The notes: a model not told the origin generated them from the sequence alone. A stretch of DNA of 10,437 nt from Tychonema litorale BBK16 (GCF_021648855.1 NZ_JAKJHX010000157.1:1-10437), one strand, 5' to 3'. Counted from the first letter of the stretch, positions 1-6,143 are shown. Translations and numbers: made by a program.

Positions 1-43
1 GTGCCGTGTCCCTACAATGTTATTTTGGGTAGGGACACGGCAC
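1..43. repeat. Inverted-repeat element, family B copy 1 (perfect 15-bp stem)
   Basis: The arms at 1-15 (gtgccgtgtccctac) and 29-43 are perfect reverse complements around a 13-nt loop. The element may continue left of the window and right into 44-60 (tgccgtctcctc). Related sequence occurs at 6906-6962 and 7612-7675, so this is a dispersed non-coding repeat rather than a gene-specific terminator; no T-run follows on either strand. The rest of the spacer to the Uma2 stop codon holds a short TCAACCG direct repeat at about 107-120. Confidence 0.75.
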
Positions 44-129
44 TGCCGTCTCCTCATTTCGGCTAATAATTCCGATGCAACCGGACATGATATCATTGGC
101 CAACTGTCAACCGTCAACCGACAACAAAC

Positions 130-687
130 TTAAGGAAATAGTCGTGCAATCTGAATTTCTATTTCTGGAAATGCCAGCATTGACAAAACATCATCTTCAT
201 TAAATACTGTTTCTAGTTGATAGTTTCCATCACGCGGTTCCCGAAAGACATAAACTTGCCACGTGTTAACATCAAGTATCCAATAATCAGCAATTCCCGC
301 CCTAGCATAAGCAGGTGCTTTTCGCTTACGGTCTGTTTCTAAAGTCGTGTCAGCTATTTCTATTAATAAGAAAATGTTGGCGGGTGCGGGGTGAAAATCT
401 TGGTAGAATCGGGAGTCAATTTGTACTACAGCAATATCTGGTTCTGGTTCGGAATTTGTACTTAGGGCGATCGGATCTTGAATGCGAATTAAAGCAAGTC
501 CTGTTAGCAGATTTCTGAGATAGTCAGCCGCACAGAGATTAGTTGCTGCGTGGGGAGGATTTTTGGCACTCATGGAGATAATTTGCCCATCAATTAATTC
601 AACTCGTTCATCTGGATTGAGAATGCCAGTTTCGCTGATGCGATGGTATTCGGCTACAGTCCATAAACGTATATCTGTTAAAGTCAT
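130..687 (-). CDS. Uma2 family protein (DUF820), PD-(D/E)XK nuclease fold
   Basis: The 185-residue product has the full Uma2/DUF820 layout. An N-terminal ERVELIDG block (residues 27-34) is followed by EPDIAVV with D84, LLIEIADTT with E110, then DRKRK with K123, and finally YARAGIADYWILD (127-139). D84, E110 and K123 fit the D-(D/E)XK metal-binding and catalytic positions of the fold. The family is a putative endonuclease with no settled role and is present in dozens of copies in many filamentous cyanobacteria. The start ATG at 687 has an AAGGA Shine-Dalgarno-like sequence about 10 nt upstream, and the length is typical. It lies 99 nt behind the 183-aa gene on the same strand, but a repeat hairpin separates them, so co-transcription is uncertain. 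The family call is firm; nuclease activity is inference. Confidence 0.9.
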   Translation of the reverse strand: MTLTDIRLWTVAEYHRISETGILNPDERVELIDGQIISMSAKNPPHAATNLCAADYLRNLLTGLALIRIQDPIALSTNSEPEPDIAVVQIDSRFYQDFHPAPANIFLLIEIADTTLETDRKRKAPAYARAGIADYWILDVNTWQVYVFREPRDGNYQLETVFNEDDVLSMLAFPEIEIQIARLFP

Positions 688-723
688 GGCACGATTTCCT
701 TAATCATTTGTGAACTTCTTACT

Positions 724-747
724 CCCTCCCCGCGAGTTCGGGGAGGG
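724..747. repeat. GC-rich 9-bp-stem hairpin in a dispersed-type repeat
   Basis: The arms ccctccccg (724-732) and cggggaggg (739-747) pair perfectly around a 6-nt loop, and the sequence continues into the G-rich ggttggggtgggg to 760. It lies between two minus-strand genes and could slow transcription leaving the 183-aa gene. However, no T-run follows in the minus direction, so I call it a repeat rather than a rho-independent terminator. Confidence 0.6.
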
Positions 748-786
748 TTGGGGTGGGGTAAAAAATTTACGACTCATTTAAGATTG

Positions 787-1338
787 CTATATCAATAATC
801 TAGATTTAGCTGTAATTGCTCCAACACACCACAAAATAGCATTGACAATCTCCGAACGCTGAATATCTTCTTCATTTAAAAAACTGGCAAACTCTTGCTC
901 AAAAGTCAAATGGTCTGCAAAAGCATAAAGCACTCGCTTATACTCCGTTGGCATTGGCATTAATATAGCCTTAACTAAATCAAACAATGTGTTCAAACAA
1001 TTGACGATAGTATCTGACTCGTCAATATCTTCTGCATCCAGCAAGTATAGAGTTTCTGCTATGTCACAGATAGCGTCTATTTCTGTTGGTGGCATTCCCA
1101 GTGTGGTGACATCAATATCGCACAATTGGAGAGCATTAATCGCTAACTCAGGACGGCTAAAAAAAACCAGTTGACCGCCGGCTACTAAAGGCGGTTCCTG
1201 TTCACCATAGGCAATTAGGGTATATAGATTAGGTGCTTCAGTTTCCGGGTCGATGCGGAAACCACATAGCCAAAGCAATTTTTCTTGATTAGGGTTAGCT
1301 GGTGGCAATGTTTTTGCAAAAAAGTTGTGTTCTAACAT
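787..1338 (-). CDS. Conserved-type hypothetical protein, 183 aa
   Basis: I do not recognise this protein. It is acidic and leucine-rich, with a very acidic stretch DAEDIDESD at residues 101-109. It has no signal peptide, no convincing membrane segment, and no metal-binding or nucleotide-binding motif. The N-terminal half (about 20-75) looks like alternating beta strands (LLWLCGFRI, LYTLIAY, GQLVFF), and the C-terminal half is probably helical. The ATG at 1338 lies only 30 nt behind the stop of the M41-like protease gene on the same strand. That spacing makes a two-gene transcription unit likely and suggests, weakly, a role linked to that protease. No clear Shine-Dalgarno sequence precedes the ATG, which is common in cyanobacteria. 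Coding status rests on the long uninterrupted frame and the tight operon-like spacing. Confidence 0.75.
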   Translation of the reverse strand: MLEHNFFAKTLPPANPNQEKLLWLCGFRIDPETEAPNLYTLIAYGEQEPPLVAGGQLVFFSRPELAINALQLCDIDVTTLGMPPTEIDAICDIAETLYLLDAEDIDESDTIVNCLNTLFDLVKAILMPMPTEYKRVLYAFADHLTFEQEFASFLNEEDIQRSEIVNAILWCVGAITAKSRLLI

Positions 1339-1368
1339 GACTTTTGAATTTTTAGAAGCTTTTTTTGA

Positions 1369-2046
1369 CTACAATTTTTGCTGGATAATCTCACAACATT
1401 CATCTACAGTTGCTCTTTCTGCCATTGCTGTTACTAGAGATTCGTAGGCTATTTTATGGGTTTCAATTAAGTTTTTGGCTTGGAGAGAACCCCAGTTTTG
1501 TTTGAATTGAATTTCGGAACTAGGCCGTCGCAGTTGGGTGAAAATTGCATTGATTTTAGTGCGGTCTTCTGCTCCTCCTTCGGCGTTGCCATAGACAAAG
1601 TTTTCAGCGACAATTCCGGCCATCCAAACGGTGCAGTATCGGTCTAAAAGTTGAACTGAAAGTGTGCCTTTTTGTAGTTGGGATGCTAATTGTTCGTCTT
1701 CAAATCGGACTCCGCCTTGAGCTGATTGGCCTTGTTTAAAGGCTTCCCAAGCGTTGAGGGCGTAGCCGGTTACGGGGATTCCTAATAGGTGCGCGACTAG
1801 GAAGTGTCCGGCTTCGTGATGGAGGATTCGATCGCGCTTTTCTTTAGAACTTCCTGCGATCAAGTCTACTAAAATTGTACCGCCTTGACCTTGCCACTGG
1901 AAAGTATCTAAGGTGGCTAGCCCCAAAAGACAAAAAGTGGCGATCGCAGGTACGGCCTCTGGTATATTGAATAGAGGCCCCAATAAAATTGAAACGGTGA
2001 TGGCGAAGATAGAAATAGCGATAATATTCAAAGAAGTGTCTTTCAT
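1369..2046 (-). CDS. FtsH-like M41 zinc metalloprotease without AAA+ domain (membrane)
   Basis: This 225-residue protein starts with two hydrophobic segments (about residues 7-25 and 31-47), which predict an N-terminal membrane hairpin. The zinc-protease motif HEAGH lies at 77-81. Further on, MAGIVAENFVYG (142-153) followed by EGGAED corresponds to the FtsH region that supplies the third zinc ligand, here probably D161. The first 60 residues are too short to hold an AAA+ ATPase, so this is the M41 peptidase domain alone. Such AAA-less FtsH relatives are known in cyanobacteria and plant chloroplasts, where their substrates are mostly unknown. Whether it works alone or with an FtsH hexamer cannot be told. 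It is transcribed divergently from the site-2 protease gene, and the 183-aa gene follows 30 nt behind it. The ATG at 2046 directly abuts AT-rich repeat sequence and has no Shine-Dalgarno sequence. Confidence 0.85.
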   Translation of the reverse strand: MKDTSLNIIAISIFAITVSILLGPLFNIPEAVPAIATFCLLGLATLDTFQWQGQGGTILVDLIAGSSKEKRDRILHHEAGHFLVAHLLGIPVTGYALNAWEAFKQGQSAQGGVRFEDEQLASQLQKGTLSVQLLDRYCTVWMAGIVAENFVYGNAEGGAEDRTKINAIFTQLRRPSSEIQFKQNWGSLQAKNLIETHKIAYESLVTAMAERATVDECCEIIQQKL

Positions 2047-2068
2047 AAATTAAAAATTGGGAATGGGG

Positions 2069-2182
2069 AATTGGTAATTGGGAATTGGGAATTGGCCAAA
2101 GAGGGCATCGGCCAAAGAGGGGATCGGGAATTGGGCATAGTTTCTTTCTTCTTCCTTCTTCCTTCTTCCTTCTTCCTTCTTC
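2069..2182. repeat. Heptanucleotide tandem repeats (AATTGGN and TTCTTCC)
   Basis: Four 7-bp units aattggt/aattggg/aattggg/aattggc run from 2069 to 2096, and nearly five units of TTCTTCC run from 2149 to 2182. Between them, 2094-2121 is a 28-bp sequence that recurs inverted and without mismatch at 3432-3459. The 7-bp period is the hallmark of cyanobacterial STRR (short tandemly repeated repetitive) sequences. The tract fills most of the spacer between the divergent M41-like and site-2 protease genes. Confidence 0.85.
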
Positions 2183-2258
2183 AAGTTTGACTGAAAATTG
2201 CCGATCGCAGGCGATCTATCTTCAAAAGACATTAAAATAGATCAAAGTCAACTAAAAG

Positions 2259-2264
2259 TATAAT
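2259..2264 (+). promoter_or_regulatory. Possible -10 box upstream of rseP
   Basis: A perfect TATAAT lies 11 nt before the ATG at 2276. No good -35 hexamer is found 16-18 nt upstream. If it is used, transcription would begin only a few bases before the ATG, giving an almost leaderless mRNA and excluding the in-frame TTG at 2264 as a start codon. Confidence 0.3.
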
Positions 2265-2275
2265 TGGAATCCTTC

Positions 2276-3373
2276 ATGTCAGTTTTGGCAGCGATCGCAG
2301 TTTTAGGTATCCTCATTGTCGTTCACGAACTCGGCCACTTCCTGGCGGCGAGACTCCAACACATCCACGTCAACCGCTTTTCCATCGGCTTCGGCCCCAT
2401 CCTCTGGAAATACCAAGGCCCAGAAACTGAATACGCCCTCAGAGCCTTTCCCCTGGGAGGTTTCGTAGGTTTTCCCGATGACGATCCCGAAAGCAGTATC
2501 CCTCCAAATGACCCGGATTTGCTCAAAAATCGGCCTGTGCTCGATCGCGCGATCGTGATTAGTGCAGGGGTTATTGCCAACTTAATCTTTGCTTACTTCC
2601 TGCTAGTCGTGCAATTTGGAACTGTCGGCGCGGCCGAATTGAACTACCAACCAGGGGTTAAAGTGCCCGAAGTCGCGATCGAAGTCAGTTCCGCAGCAGC
2701 CAAAGCCGGCATTCAAGCAGGAGACATTGTACTGTCCGTTGACGGCAGGGAATTAGGGGCTTCAGCCGAAGCAATCAAGTCTTTGGTCGCGGAAATCCAA
2801 AATCATCCCAACCAAGCCCTAGCCTTAGAAATTCTGCGTCAAGAACAGAAATCTGTCGTCACAGTAACTCCCGAATTGACTCCCGATGGTAAAGGTCGCA
2901 TTGGGGTACAGCTAACTTCCAATGGTACTGTGGTGCGGCAGCGAGTCGGCATTGTCGAGGCGTTCACCAAGGCCACAGCAGAATTTGAACGGATTGTAGT
3001 GCTGACGGTGCAAGGTTTTGGGCAGTTATTTAGCAATTTTGGTCAAACTGCTAAAAAGTTGTCCGGGCCAGTGGCGATTGTGGCGATTGGTGCAGGGATT
3101 GCGCGATCGGATGCAGCGAGTTTGTTTCAGTATGCTGTGCTAATTAGCATCAATTTGGCTGTAATTAATATCTTGCCTTTACCTGCTTTGGATGGCGGCC
3201 AATTAGCTTTTCTATTAATCGAAGGAGTGCGGGGTAAACCTTTGCCTAACAAGATTCAGGAAAATGTGATGCAGAGTGGTTTGATGCTGTTGCTGGGTTT
3301 GGGAATTTTCTTGATTATTAGGGATACTGCTAATTTAGCCGGGTTCGATTTCCGAAGTCTCATGCAACAATAG
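2276..3373 (+). CDS. rseP: RseP-type site-2 protease (RIP zinc metalloprotease, M50)
   Basis: This intramembrane zinc protease cuts membrane-spanning substrates, classically anti-sigma factors, after a first periplasmic cut. The 365-residue product (from ATG 2276) begins with a membrane segment carrying HELGH at 17-21. A second hydrophobic segment follows at about 92-116. A PDZ domain spans about 130-200 (EVSSAAAKAGIQAGD, then VDGRELG), and the C-terminal membrane segment holds INILPLPALDGGQ at 297-309, whose D306 is the third zinc ligand. A last membrane helix lies near 335-349. Length, order and motifs are complete, so it should be active. I chose ATG 2276 over the in-frame TTG 2264 because MSVLAAI is the usual family N-terminus and GGA lies 7 nt upstream. 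It stands alone, with repeats on both sides. Confidence 0.95.
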   Translation: MSVLAAIAVLGILIVVHELGHFLAARLQHIHVNRFSIGFGPILWKYQGPETEYALRAFPLGGFVGFPDDDPESSIPPNDPDLLKNRPVLDRAIVISAGVIANLIFAYFLLVVQFGTVGAAELNYQPGVKVPEVAIEVSSAAAKAGIQAGDIVLSVDGRELGASAEAIKSLVAEIQNHPNQALALEILRQEQKSVVTVTPELTPDGKGRIGVQLTSNGTVVRQRVGIVEAFTKATAEFERIVVLTVQGFGQLFSNFGQTAKKLSGPVAIVAIGAGIARSDAASLFQYAVLISINLAVINILPLPALDGGQLAFLLIEGVRGKPLPNKIQENVMQSGLMLLLGLGIFLIIRDTANLAGFDFRSLMQQ

Positions 3374-3408
3374 TTATTGGTTATTGGTTACTGGTTATTG
3401 GTTATTGA
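3374..3408. repeat. Heptanucleotide repeat TTATTGG, five units
   Basis: Five contiguous 7-bp units (ttattgg, ttattgg, ttactgg, ttattgg, ttattga) begin at the first base after the rseP stop codon. This is STRR-type sequence. Confidence 0.85.
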
Positions 3409-3431
3409 TGGCAACTAACTAATAGCTAATG

Positions 3432-3484
3432 CCCTCTTTGGCCGATGCCCTCTTTGGCCGATGATTAATGACTAAAAAGTTAAG
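3432..3484. repeat. Inverted 28-bp repeat plus direct repeat of the nth start region
   Basis: 3432-3459 is the perfect reverse complement of 2094-2121, so the pair brackets rseP. Internally it is itself an 18-bp near-tandem (ccctctttggccgatg repeated). Next to it, 3461-3484 repeats 4348-4378, apart from one extra heptamer in the latter. 4348-4378 carries the start codon and first codons of nth. Confidence 0.8.
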
Positions 3485-3487
3485 GCC

Positions 3488-3553
3488 TGTAGGGTGCGTC
3501 AGCTAGAACAGTTCCTAGACATGGGAAATACCTTAAAACTGACGCACCCTACA
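3488..3553. mobile_element. MITE-like element, family A (perfect 15-bp terminal inverted repeats)
   Basis: The terminal repeats tgtagggtgcgtcag (3488-3502) and its exact complement (3539-3553) enclose 36 nt with no coding capacity. The same ends, slightly decayed, occur at 5140-5200, and a left-end copy lies at 5007. Non-coding length of about 66 bp with long terminal inverted repeats fits a miniature inverted-repeat element. No flanking target duplication is obvious, so mobility is inferred. Confidence 0.6.
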
Positions 3554-3595
3554 ATCGTCTTTTAAATGCCGAACAGCTTATTTTATCGTAAAAAT

Positions 3596-3602
3596 AGGGG
3601 AA
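3596..3602 (+). promoter_or_regulatory. Shine-Dalgarno site deciding the Uma2 start
   Basis: AGGGGAA lies 7 nt before ATG 3610. The in-frame alternative ATG 3676 has no comparable site, so 3610 is preferred. Confidence 0.55.
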
Positions 3603-3609
3603 AAAAGCA

Positions 3610-4347
3610 ATGATTACACAACTGCAATCTCCCGAAAAAGCACAAATAGTCTACCCAGATGACAACGGAGAATCCATGTCAGATAATACCGAGCAGTTTC
3701 GATTAATCGTCTGGATTAAAGAAAACTTAGAACTGTTATTTGCGAGGGTTCCTGATGTTTTTGTGGCGGGTAACTTACTGTGGTATCCAGTAGAAGAAAA
3801 TAACAAGATTTCTCAAGCGCCCGATGCGATGGTAGTCTTCGGAAGACCGAAAGGTTATCGAGGCTCCTACCAGCAGTGGAATGAAGGGAACATTGTGCCG
3901 CAAGTAGTGTTTGAAATTTGGTCGCCGGGAAATCGGCTGACTCCGATGCTCCAAAAACTGAGATTTTACGAACAGTACGGCGTAGAAGAATATTATCTGT
4001 ACAATCCAACAAATGTGGATTTAACTATATGGGAGCGCCGAGATCGAGGATTAGAACCAATCGAACAAGTTGACGGCTGGGTAAGTCCAAGGATGGGAGT
4101 GCGATTTCAAGTATCAGAAACTGAACTGCAAATATTCAGGCCTGATGGAACACCGTTTGTGAGTTTTGTGGAACTCGCTCAACTTCGAGAGCAAGCAGAA
4201 TTAAGAGCCGAACAAGAACGGCAAAGGGCTGAACAAGAACGGCAGAGAGCTGAGCAGGCGGAAAATTTGCTGGAACAAGAACGATCGCGATCGCAAGCTT
4301 TAGAAGCTCGACTCCGAGACATGGGAATTGACCCCAATATTTTGTAA
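3610..4347 (+). CDS. Uma2 family protein (DUF820) with C-terminal coiled-coil tail
   Basis: The 245-residue protein has a Uma2 core from about 25 to 175. PDAMVV contains D72, VVFEIWSPGNR (99-109) contains E102, and K116 precedes FYEQYGVEEYYLYNP (119-133). These give the D-EXW-K arrangement of this PD-(D/E)XK subgroup. From about 188 to 236 the protein is a charged coiled coil built on a RAEQERQ heptad, repeated at 199-205 and 206-212 and starting again at 213. At the DNA level this is a 21-bp tandem repeat, 4204-4245. It shows little similarity to the Uma2 protein at 130-687 beyond the family motifs and belongs to the subgroup with an appended coiled coil. It ends 14 nt before nth and is bracketed by direct repeats. 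Function is unknown; nuclease activity is inference. Confidence 0.9.
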   Translation: MITQLQSPEKAQIVYPDDNGESMSDNTEQFRLIVWIKENLELLFARVPDVFVAGNLLWYPVEENNKISQAPDAMVVFGRPKGYRGSYQQWNEGNIVPQVVFEIWSPGNRLTPMLQKLRFYEQYGVEEYYLYNPTNVDLTIWERRDRGLEPIEQVDGWVSPRMGVRFQVSETELQIFRPDGTPFVSFVELAQLREQAELRAEQERQRAEQERQRAEQAENLLEQERSRSQALEARLRDMGIDPNIL

Positions 4348-4367
4348 ATGATTAATGACTGATGACT
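4347..4367. repeat. Heptamer repeat AATGAYT overlapping the nth start codon
   Basis: Three contiguous 7-bp units, aatgatt (4347-4353), aatgact (4354-4360) and gatgact (4361-4367), start in the Uma2 stop codon and contain the ATG of nth at 4362. Two of the units recur at 3460-3473. Confidence 0.75.
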
Positions 4368-5009
4368 AAAAAGTTAAGTTTAAAAAAGCGATCGCACGAA
4401 ATCCTGATTCGCCTCAAACGCCTATATCCAGAAGCTCCTTGCACTCTCGATTATGAAACTCCGGTGCAGTTGTTGGTGGCCACAATTCTCTCGGCTCAAT
4501 GCACGGATGCGCGAGTTAATCTGGTGACACCCGCTTTATTTGAGCGTTTCCCCGATGCGGTGACTCTGGGAAATGCCGATTTGGAGGAATTGGAGAGTTT
4601 AGTGCGATCGACTGGTTTCTATCGGAATAAAGCTAAAAATATTAAAGGTGCTTGTTGGGCGATCGCAAATAAATTCAATAATCAAGTTCCGCAGACAATG
4701 GAACTACTATTAGAATTGCCCGGAGTTGCGCGCAAAACGGCTAATGTGGTTCTCGCCCACGCTTTTGGGATTCATATGGGCGTGACAGTCGATACTCATG
4801 TCAAACGATTAAGTCAACGGTTGGGATTGACAAAACATCCAGATCCAATTCGGATAGAGCGAGATTTAATGCTATTATTGCCCCAACCAGATTGGGAAAA
4901 TTGGTCAATTCGGTTAGTTTATCATGGTCGGGCGGTTTGTAATGCGAGAAATCCGACTTGTGAAGTTTGTGAAATTGCAGATTTGTGTCCTTCTGCTAAT
5001 ATTTCGTAG
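4362..5009 (+). CDS. nth: Endonuclease III, DNA glycosylase/AP lyase
   Basis: Nth removes oxidised pyrimidines and nicks abasic sites in base-excision repair. The 215-residue product shows the whole family signature. LLVATILSAQCTD lies at 37-49, and the helix-hairpin-helix LPGVARKTANVVL at 119-131 holds the catalytic lysine K125. VDTHVKRL contains the catalytic aspartate D144. The C-terminal iron-sulphur loop has cysteines at 193, 200, 203 and 209, the exact C-X6-C-X2-C-X5-C spacing for a [4Fe-4S] cluster. The only reasonable start, ATG 4362, lies inside a heptamer repeat and lacks a Shine-Dalgarno sequence. The stop codon TAG (5007-5009) is the first three bases of a family A repeat copy. 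Both gene ends therefore touch repeat DNA, yet the protein is intact. Confidence 0.97.
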   Translation: MTKKLSLKKRSHEILIRLKRLYPEAPCTLDYETPVQLLVATILSAQCTDARVNLVTPALFERFPDAVTLGNADLEELESLVRSTGFYRNKAKNIKGACWAIANKFNNQVPQTMELLLELPGVARKTANVVLAHAFGIHMGVTVDTHVKRLSQRLGLTKHPDPIRIERDLMLLLPQPDWENWSIRLVYHGRAVCNARNPTCEVCEIADLCPSANIS

Positions 5010-5056
5010 GGTGCGTAAGTTCGGAGACTAGCAATTATGATTAAAAAATATCAACT
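5007..5056. repeat. Truncated family A element (left end only)
   Basis: 5007-5056 matches 5140-5189 over its whole length, including a perfectly identical 31-bp stretch (5026-5056 = 5159-5189). It lacks the right terminal repeat and breaks into unrelated sequence at 5057. Its first bases TAG form the nth stop codon. The 5010-5314 spacer holds this copy, the palindrome at 5091 and the fuller copy at 5140; I see no gene in it. Confidence 0.7.
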
Positions 5057-5090
5057 TTGGAGTATGAATTGCCTCCGAAATTTAGAGTAG

Positions 5091-5110
5091 GGGCAATTCA
5101 TGAATTGCCC
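5091..5110. repeat. Perfect 20-bp palindrome
   Basis: gggcaattcatgaattgccc reads the same on both strands with no loop. A partial copy, tgaattgcc, lies just upstream at about 5065-5073. It is more likely part of a dispersed repeat than an operator, because it is not placed at a promoter. Confidence 0.7.
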
Positions 5111-5139
5111 GTAAGTAAGGGATTGCTATAGCGAGTTCC

Positions 5140-5200
5140 TAGGGTGCATCAGTTCGCAGACTAGCAATTATGATTAAAAAATATCAACTGACGCACTCTA
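5140..5200. mobile_element. MITE-like element, family A, second copy
   Basis: The left end tagggtgcatcagtt (5140-5154) pairs with the right end aactgacgcactcta (5186-5200) at 13 of 15 positions. The ends match those of the 3488-3553 element, while the interior (about 31 nt) matches the truncated copy at 5026-5056. It is 61 bp long and non-coding. It lies about 115 bp upstream of rpsN. Confidence 0.6.
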
Positions 5201-5314
5201 CAAATGCGATCGGTCGCTGTGTACAAATAAAAATATTTCAAACTAAAGTCATCCAAAATGACCAAAACATAGTAAAATAGGAGATTGTGATTTATCCAAG
5301 GATATCAACAGAAC

Positions 5315-5617
5315 ATGGCTAAGAAGAGCATGATCCAGCGCGAAAAAAAGCGCCAAGCACTCGTAGACAAGTACGCTGACAAGCGCGCTGACCTGAAAGA
5401 CCAATTCGACCAAGCTGCGAATCAGATGGACAAAATGGCGATTCACCGGGAACTGCAAAAGCTACCCCGCGCCAGTTCGCGGACTCGTTTGCGTAACCGC
5501 TGCTGGGCCACTGGTCGTCCCAGAGGTTACTACCGTGACTTCGGCCTATCTCGGAACATGATGCGAGAAATGGCTCACGAAGGTCTTTTACCAGGCGTAG
5601 TTAAGTCTAGCTGGTAG
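5315..5617 (+). CDS. rpsN: 30S ribosomal protein S14
   Basis: The 100-residue protein is a standard long-form S14, a small-subunit head protein that contacts 16S rRNA. It starts [13 protein letters not shown] and carries the family block [20 protein letters not shown] (61-80), then the C-terminus [11 protein letters not shown]. Only one cysteine is present, so this is the zinc-independent form rather than the short CXXC zinc type. AAGGA at 5298-5302 lies 12 nt before the ATG. In many bacteria the gene is in the spc ribosomal operon; here it stands alone, as is usual in cyanobacteria. A TAAAAT hexamer at 5273-5278 could be its -10 box, but no -35 is evident. Heptamer repeats begin seven bases after its stop codon. 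Confidence 0.97.
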   Translation: MAKKSMIQREKKRQALVDKYADKRADLKDQFDQAANQMDKMAIHRELQKLPRASSRTRLRNRCWATGRPRGYYRDFGLSRNMMREMAHEGLLPGVVKSSW

Positions 5618-5623
5618 TAAAAC

Positions 5624-5669
5624 GAAGGAAGAAGGAAGAAGGAAAAATGAAGAAGGAAGAAGGAAGAAA
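5624..5669. repeat. Heptanucleotide repeat GAAGGAA
   Basis: Three units (5624-5644) and, after a short break, two more (5652-5665) of GAAGGAA. This is the same heptamer as TTCTTCC at 2149-2182, in opposite orientation. 5675-5722 then holds an imperfect inverted repeat (cccttcgaccc against gggtacgaagaggg), followed on the plus strand by eight A's rather than T's, so it is not a terminator for rpsN. Confidence 0.8.
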
Positions 5670-5813
5670 GAAATCCCTTCGACCCAACGCAGGGCGACGC
5701 TCCGCTCAGGGTACGAAGAGGGAAAAAAAACTTACAATCAATTAATCTGCAAGATTGTGTTTTAGGTTTATTCTTGTTTCCTAATTCTGAGTTAAATTTT
5801 CCTCTTTCTTACT

Positions 5814-6143
5814 TCATTCGCCGCAGCATTTATCGATACCGAGACTTTCTAATAATAAGTCACTGACGGCATTGGCGATCGCAAATTCGCCGTAGAAGCT
5901 TTTAGAAAAATCATAGGCTTGCATTTCAGTGACGATGGCAATTACGAGGCTACCCACATCATTTTCGCCTTCCATCCGCTGGCGAACGTAGATTTGGGTA
6001 GCTCTTTTCGCTATTTGCTCGTTGGCTGCTTCTGGGATAAACTCAGAGTCTAACCATGCAAGTAGTGTTTGTTGGAGCCATTCGCCCTCCTGTTCTGGAT
6101 TTTTGGCGGGTGGTAAGGTGATAGCTTCGATTTGTTCTGACAT
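5814..6143 (-). CDS. Hypothetical protein, 109 aa
   Basis: I cannot assign this acidic, probably all-helical protein to a family. It has no signal peptide or membrane segment. Features visible are an N-terminal PPAKNPEQEGEWLQQTL stretch (11-27), a central IAKRATQIYVRQRMEGENDVG (45-64, plus one residue), and a C-terminus ending in a Cys-Cys pair (106-107). The start is well supported: two AGGAAT motifs stand just upstream of ATG 6143, one at Shine-Dalgarno distance. It is convergent with rpsN and divergent from aat, with 68 bp between the start codons. The good ribosome site and uninterrupted frame argue that it is a real gene, likely a conserved cyanobacterial small protein. Confidence 0.7.
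   Translation of the reverse strand: MSEQIEAITLPPAKNPEQEGEWLQQTLLAWLDSEFIPEAANEQIAKRATQIYVRQRMEGENDVGSLVIAIVTEMQAYDFSKSFYGEFAIANAVSDLLLESLGIDKCCGE

Noticed and set aside
2050..2232. Minus-strand 60-codon frame between the two protease genes
   Set aside because: It consists almost wholly of translated heptamer repeats (KKEEGRR, FPIPNYQ types) and has no ribosome site.
2264..2275. TTG start giving a 369-aa RseP
   Set aside because: It overlaps a possible TATAAT box, and the ATG at 2276 gives the usual N-terminus.
5675..5722. Rho-independent terminator after rpsN
   Set aside because: The inverted repeat is imperfect and is followed by A's, not T's, on the coding strand.
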